A stretch of DNA of 64,000 nucleotides from Chryseobacterium viscerum (lineage in GTDB: Bacteria; Bacteroidota; Bacteroidia; Flavobacteriales; Weeksellaceae). Positions 60,226 through 64,000 of this stretch are shown one piece after another (position 1 is the stretch's first letter; each line of letters begins with the position of its first letter). A program made the translations under genes and the position numbers. The notes below the pieces were generated by a model that did not search any database, was not told the DNA's origin, and saw nothing but the letters and a program-made list of their open reading frames with translations. The stretch is taken from NCBI RefSeq assembly GCF_025949665.1, contig NZ_JAPDFT010000004.1, positions 186,001-250,000 of the forward strand, in the 5' to 3' direction.

Positions 60226-60330
60226 CATTAAAATTTTTCATTAAATTTAGATATTAAGTTATTATTTTACCGAATTTAATGCGAATCAATATTAAATTAA
60301 GAAATTCATACTAAATATTTAACTTTACTA

Positions 60331-60360
60331 TTGATTTAAAAATAAATATTGATAATTTTG
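60331..60360 (+). promoter_or_regulatory. promoter of the TonB-dependent receptor gene
   Basis: TTG (60331-60333), a 19-bp spacer and TAATTTTG (60353-60360). The -7 box lies over the longer ORF start, so translation must begin at the ATG at 60388. Confidence 0.75.
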
Positions 60361-60387
60361 ATTAAATCACCACCCAAAATTATCTAT

Positions 60388-62823
60388 ATGAAAATAAAAT
60401 ACATCAGCGTTATTTTTCTTGGAGTTTCCACGCTATCCTATGCCCAGCAAATAAAGGACACCTTGAAAGAATCTAAGATAGACGAAGTAGCCATCACCGG
60501 AAGCCGGAATAAAAAAAGAACAGTAGTAAATACGCCTGTTCCAATTGATATCATTGACATCAAGCAGGTAAGTCAGTCAACAGGGCAAGTAGAAATCAAC
60601 CAGCTTTTACAGTTTTCTGCACCTTCTTTCAATTCCAACAAACAATCAGGGTCTGACGGTGCTGATGCAGTAGATCCTGCCACTTTAAGAGGTTTAGGGC
60701 CTGATCAGACCCTCCTTTTGTTAAATGGAAAAAGATATCACCAATCTTCACTGATCAACCTTTTCGGAACCAAAGGAAGAGGGAATACGGGATACGACAT
60801 GAATACCATTCCCATTGGTGCCATAAAAAGAGTGGAGGTCCTTCGTGACGGCGCTTCAGCTCAATATGGCTCTGATGCTATCGCGGGGGTAATCAATGTC
60901 ATTCTTAATGACCGCGATAAAGGTTTTGAAGGAAATGCTTTTTATGGAATGAATCTTTTCAAAAGTCCCGGAAATAATGATGTGGTTTCTGATCACAAAG
61001 TGGACGGAACAACCTTTGATTTCAGTGGAAATTTAGGAACTAAAATAGGTTCAAAAGGAGGTTTTGGAAACTTTACGGTAGAATTTATCAACAAAGATTA
61101 TGCGATACGAAATGCAAATCCTGATATTTACAATGATCCGCTAGCACCAAGACAGCGTTTCGGGGATGCAAAAGCTCAGAACATTTACTTTTTCGGGAAT
61201 ATTGAGCTTCCTTTATCTGATGGTCTGAAATTCTATTCCCGTCAGGGCTTTTCACATAGAAATACCAAAGCCTACGCCTGGACCAGATCAGCAGATGCAG
61301 ACGGAAATATTCCTGAAGTTTACCCTACAGGATTTAATCCTATTGAAAATACAAGCATTACAGATTTCACGTTTGACAACGGCCTGAAATTCAAGGTTGC
61401 AGGATGGGACGTAGATTTTTATAATGCTTTTGGCAACAACAGATTTACCTATCAGATTGACAATACAATTAATGCCACTCTGGGGGTCAAATCGCCTACA
61501 AGCTTTAATGCCGGAGGACATTCGTTATTACAGAATACAACCGGTTTTAATGCGGTGAAACAGTTCAAAGTACTGGAAGGGCTTAATATCGCTTTCGGAT
61601 CGGAATTCAGGTATGAAAAATTTGATATCATCAAAGGAGAAGAAGCTTCTTATGCCATGTATGATGTAAACGGCAATCTTGTGACCGCCAGTACTCCCCA
61701 AAACTTACTGGTCACCAACCCTTTAAGTGGGAATATAAGACCAGGTGGTTCTCAGGGATTTCCGGGATATTCTACAGATATTGGCAAAAGCAGAAATAAC
61801 TTTGCGGCATATATAGACACTGAACTTGACGTTACAAAAAACTGGATGGTAAGTGTTGCCGGAAGATTTGAAAATTATAATGATTTCGGAAGTACTTTAA
61901 ATGGAAAATTCGCGACAAGATATGCGATCACTCCGCAATTTGCCTTCCGTGGTTCTGTTTCTACCGGGTTCAGGGCTCCTTCTCTGGCTCAGAAATACTA
62001 CAGCCAGCAGTTTACCAACTTTCAGGGCGGTCAATTGGTTACTATTCAGCTTGCTTCTAACGACAGCAAAATTGCAGGCAGCCTTGGAATTCCTCAATTG
62101 AAACAGGAAACATCGGTGAATGGAAGTGCCGGATTTACGTTCAATACAGGAAAATTCACAGCAACAGTGGATGGATATTATATTCAGGTAAAAAACAGAA
62201 TCGTTCTTACCGGATATTTTGCACAGGCAGACCTGCCGGCAGATGTTCAGGCAGAAAATCCATTTATTGACCAGGTACAATTTTTCTCCAATGCTATAGA
62301 CACCAAAACAAAAGGAGTAGATCTTATTTTAAGTTATACTGAAAACCTTGGTTCCGGGAAACTGACTGCTACCTTAGCCGGAAACTATAATGATATGGAA
62401 ATCACAAAAGTAAATACTTCAGAACAGCTGGCAGGGAAAGAAGATATTTATCTGAGTAAGAGAGAAAAGGCTTTTATCCTTGCTTCTGCTCCAAAAACAA
62501 AAGTCAATTTAAACCTCAATTATAAGATCAACAAATTCAATGCGAACCTGCAGTTGGTAAGGTTTGACAAAGCAACACTGATTGGGTATGATGGTACAGA
62601 ACAGATCTACAATCCAAAAGTAACTACCGATATTTCTTTCGGCTACGAGTTTTGCAAGAATCTGAATCTGACACTGGGTAGTAAAAACTTATTCAACAGA
62701 TATCCTACGCTGCAAACCACTCAGGTAACCAGCGGGAATACAGAATCCGGAGGTATTTTTGACCCTGTACAGATGGGATTTGCCGGAAGACAGGCTTTTG
62801 CCAGACTTAACTTTAAGTTTTAA
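60388..62823 (+). CDS. TonB-dependent outer-membrane receptor
   Basis: 811 residues from ATG 60388, which opens a signal peptide (MKIKYISVIFLGVSTLSYA). The TonB box region is KIDEVAITGSRNKKR. The plug domain follows (~40-150) with RGLGPDQTLLLLNGKRYHQS and IGAIKRVEVLRDGASAQYGS, then DAIAGVINVIL. The rest is a 22-strand barrel ending FAGRQAFARLNFKF. No carboxypeptidase-like N-terminal domain is present, so it is not SusC-type; it is closer to siderophore or small-molecule receptors. Ligand unknown. It lies 162 bp after the PLP enzyme gene. Confidence 0.93.
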   Translation: MKIKYISVIFLGVSTLSYAQQIKDTLKESKIDEVAITGSRNKKRTVVNTPVPIDIIDIKQVSQSTGQVEINQLLQFSAPSFNSNKQSGSDGADAVDPATLRGLGPDQTLLLLNGKRYHQSSLINLFGTKGRGNTGYDMNTIPIGAIKRVEVLRDGASAQYGSDAIAGVINVILNDRDKGFEGNAFYGMNLFKSPGNNDVVSDHKVDGTTFDFSGNLGTKIGSKGGFGNFTVEFINKDYAIRNANPDIYNDPLAPRQRFGDAKAQNIYFFGNIELPLSDGLKFYSRQGFSHRNTKAYAWTRSADADGNIPEVYPTGFNPIENTSITDFTFDNGLKFKVAGWDVDFYNAFGNNRFTYQIDNTINATLGVKSPTSFNAGGHSLLQNTTGFNAVKQFKVLEGLNIAFGSEFRYEKFDIIKGEEASYAMYDVNGNLVTASTPQNLLVTNPLSGNIRPGGSQGFPGYSTDIGKSRNNFAAYIDTELDVTKNWMVSVAGRFENYNDFGSTLNGKFATRYAITPQFAFRGSVSTGFRAPSLAQKYYSQQFTNFQGGQLVTIQLASNDSKIAGSLGIPQLKQETSVNGSAGFTFNTGKFTATVDGYYIQVKNRIVLTGYFAQADLPADVQAENPFIDQVQFFSNAIDTKTKGVDLILSYTENLGSGKLTATLAGNYNDMEITKVNTSEQLAGKEDIYLSKREKAFILASAPKTKVNLNLNYKINKFNANLQLVRFDKATLIGYDGTEQIYNPKVTTDISFGYEFCKNLNLTLGSKNLFNRYPTLQTTQVTSGNTESGGIFDPVQMGFAGRQAFARLNFKF

Positions 62824-62835
62824 GAGAATAAAAAG

Positions 62836-62951
62836 AAACTGTATCAAAGGTTTCACCTTTGTCATTCTGACGAAGGAAGAATCTCATTTATAAACCAATA
62901 ACATAAGATTCTACATTTCATTTCGTTCAGAATAACATTTTGATACAGTTT
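62836..62951. repeat. inverted intergenic repeat element
   Basis: AAACTGTATCAAA (62836-62848) and TTTGATACAGTTT (62939-62951) are exact terminal inverted repeats. Inside, GTCATTCTGACGAAGGAAGA and, on the other strand, TTATTCTGAACGAAATGAAA are related arms. This fits a 116-bp palindromic dispersed repeat of the GTCATTCTG type seen in many Bacteroidota genomes. It also separates convergent genes. Confidence 0.7.
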
Positions 62952-62954
62952 TCT

Positions 62955-64000
62955 CTATTTTTTTGAAATTTTATAAAGCTTACCACTGTCGGTTACCACA
63001 TAAAGATTTCCGTCCATTCCGTTCAGCACATCACGGAAGCGTTCTTTCTGATCTACAAGAAGACGTTCTTCACCTACCACTTTATTATCTTTCATTACAA
63101 TTCTGTCAATATGCTCACCACTTAAACATCCGATAATCAGGTTTCCTTTCCATTCCTCGATATTTCCTGTATAAAAAGTAATTCCGCTTGGTGAAATCAC
63201 AGGATCCCAGTAGTAAACAGGCTGTTCAGTTCCTTCTCTTTGGGTGATTCCCTCTCCTACTTTGTCTCCAGAATATTCAATTCCATATGTCACATCACCC
63301 CATCCATAATTTTTTCCAGGCTGGATCAGATTAATTTCATCTCCACCTCTCGGCCCCATCTCCACATCCCATAAATTACCATTAGGATCAATGGCCATTC
63401 CTTGAGGATTTCGGACACCATAAGCATAGATTTCAGGCTTATATCCAGACTTTCCGATAAAAGGATTTCCCGGAGCCGGTTTTCCGTCTTTTGTGATTTT
63501 TAGAATTTTCCCAAGATAATTATCCGTTTTCTGAGCATATACACGGGTTACCTTATCTGATCTTTCTCCTGTACTGACAAATAAATTCCCATCTTTATCA
63601 AAAGCAAGACGGCTCCCATAGTGTTTATCTCCGTCGTAAGAAGGTTCTGCACGGAAAATAACTTTCACTTCTGAAATATTTTTGAGATCTGCGGACAGCT
63701 TCCTTTTTGCCACGGAAGTTAAGTTTCCTTTTCCAAACGGTTCTGAAAAACTGAAATAAATAATATTATTAGCTTTAAAATCAGGATCAAGAGCTACATC
63801 AAGCATTCCACCCTGACCTTTTGAATCCACTTTTGGAAAACCTTCTATTTTTGAAACCCGCTTTCCATCAGATGAAACAACATTCATGTGACCATTCTTA
63901 TCTGTGATCAGAAATTTTCCGTCAGGTAAATTGATAATCCCCCAGGGTCTTCCCAAATCTTTATTCAGTATCTCTACATTATAGGCCGTTGTACTTTTTA
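62955..64000 (-). CDS. PQQ-dependent aldose sugar dehydrogenase-like protein (5' end cut)
   Basis: The reverse frame is open beyond the window edge: upstream of the internal ATG at 63956 it continues TAYNVEILNKDLGRPWG without a stop. The ~350 visible residues carry the six-bladed propeller signature of soluble glucose/sorbosone dehydrogenases: GRPWGIINLPDGKFLITDKNG, GGMLDVALDPDF, GSRLAFDKDGNLFVSTGERS, RNPQGMAIDPNGNLWDVEMG, PRGGDEINLIQPGKNYGW. The end is MDGNLYVVTDSGKLYKISKK. A signal peptide would lie outside the window. Known relatives oxidise aldoses with PQQ in the periplasm. Confidence 0.85.
   Translation of the reverse strand, partial: KSTTAYNVEILNKDLGRPWGIINLPDGKFLITDKNGHMNVVSSDGKRVSKIEGFPKVDSKGQGGMLDVALDPDFKANNIIYFSFSEPFGKGNLTSVAKRKLSADLKNISEVKVIFRAEPSYDGDKHYGSRLAFDKDGNLFVSTGERSDKVTRVYAQKTDNYLGKILKITKDGKPAPGNPFIGKSGYKPEIYAYGVRNPQGMAIDPNGNLWDVEMGPRGGDEINLIQPGKNYGWGDVTYGIEYSGDKVGEGITQREGTEQPVYYWDPVISPSGITFYTGNIEEWKGNLIIGCLSGEHIDRIVMKDNKVVGEERLLVDQKERFRDVLNGMDGNLYVVTDSGKLYKISKK

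Noticed and set aside
1..64000. CRISPR array, prophage, transposase, rRNA operon or replication origin
   Set aside because: No regularly spaced direct repeats, phage structural genes, transposase motifs, rRNA sequence or dnaA-box cluster was found on reading both strands.

Overview
The window is about 64 kb of AT-rich bacterial chromosome that I place in Bacteroidota, family Weeksellaceae, most likely Chryseobacterium or a close relative. The supporting signs are promoters of the flavobacterial type (TTG, a spacer of about 20 nt, then TAnnTTTG), weak Shine-Dalgarno sequences, type IX-era secreted proteins, a large TonB-dependent receptor, DUF5686/DUF5687 proteins, the order bamD-rpoZ-coaBC-DUF4835-recN, an lptE locus beside a sigma-54 activator and miaB, short GG-leader peptides of the kind common in Chryseobacterium, and an indole-forming tryptophanase. 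I see no integrase, transposase, prophage, CRISPR array or rRNA. The region is mostly core chromosome with small accessory patches.

Layout. 1-7200: the 5' end of a secreted protein, an AraC regulator, divergent class I and class II fumarases, then an ECF sigma factor / membrane anti-sigma / outer-membrane barrel operon. 7400-7900: two tandem six-cysteine GG-leader peptides. 7900-11100: a DyP peroxidase and an ABC transporter. 11100-16600: the envelope and housekeeping cluster recN, DUF4835 (PorD-like), coaBC, rpoZ, bamD. 16600-20000: a TetR regulator with a palindromic operator, then tatD-tcdA-rnpA and a DUF4126 membrane protein. 20000-28800: a Glu-rich TPR protein, lptE, a membrane protein, a sigma-54 activator, a TPR protein, a lipoprotein gene broken by three frameshifts, miaB and two TonB-C-like secreted proteins. 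28900-35300: poxB, lysA with an attenuator-like leader, a DEDDh exonuclease fused to a decayed GIY-YIG domain, and a HerA/DUF853-type ATPase. 35600-37750: a sulfur operon (CstB-like persulfide dioxygenase-rhodanese, rhodanese lipoprotein, thioredoxin). 37860-40900: an omega-amidase, a small barrel protein and rseP. 40900-45200: two identical tRNA-Asn cassettes flanking one large tricorn/S41 protease. 45300-51000: an AraC-TPR membrane regulator, a surface protein and a DUF5686 protein. 51000-51550: a second pair of six-cysteine GG-leader peptides. 51700-57700: rpmA/rplU, a zinc-peptidase lipoprotein, an acyltransferase, miaE, DUF502 and tnaA. 57900-64000: an FAD monooxygenase, a PLP enzyme, a TonB receptor and a truncated PQQ-type sugar dehydrogenase.

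The genes touch several connected processes: envelope biogenesis (bamD, lptE, rseP, DUF4835), tRNA ms2io6A formation (miaB plus miaE), central carbon metabolism (both fumarases, poxB), sulfide/persulfide handling and lysine synthesis. The items most worth a second look are the lysA leader (a 23-codon lysine-rich ORF whose stop codon overlaps the arm of an antiterminator competing with a strong terminator), the four six-cysteine GG-leader peptides with a shared 5' leader motif in one pair, the duplicated tRNA-Asn cassette around the protease gene, and several palindromic intergenic repeat families. Motifs, frames and hairpins were read by eye from the sequence; family names rest on recognition without a database search.
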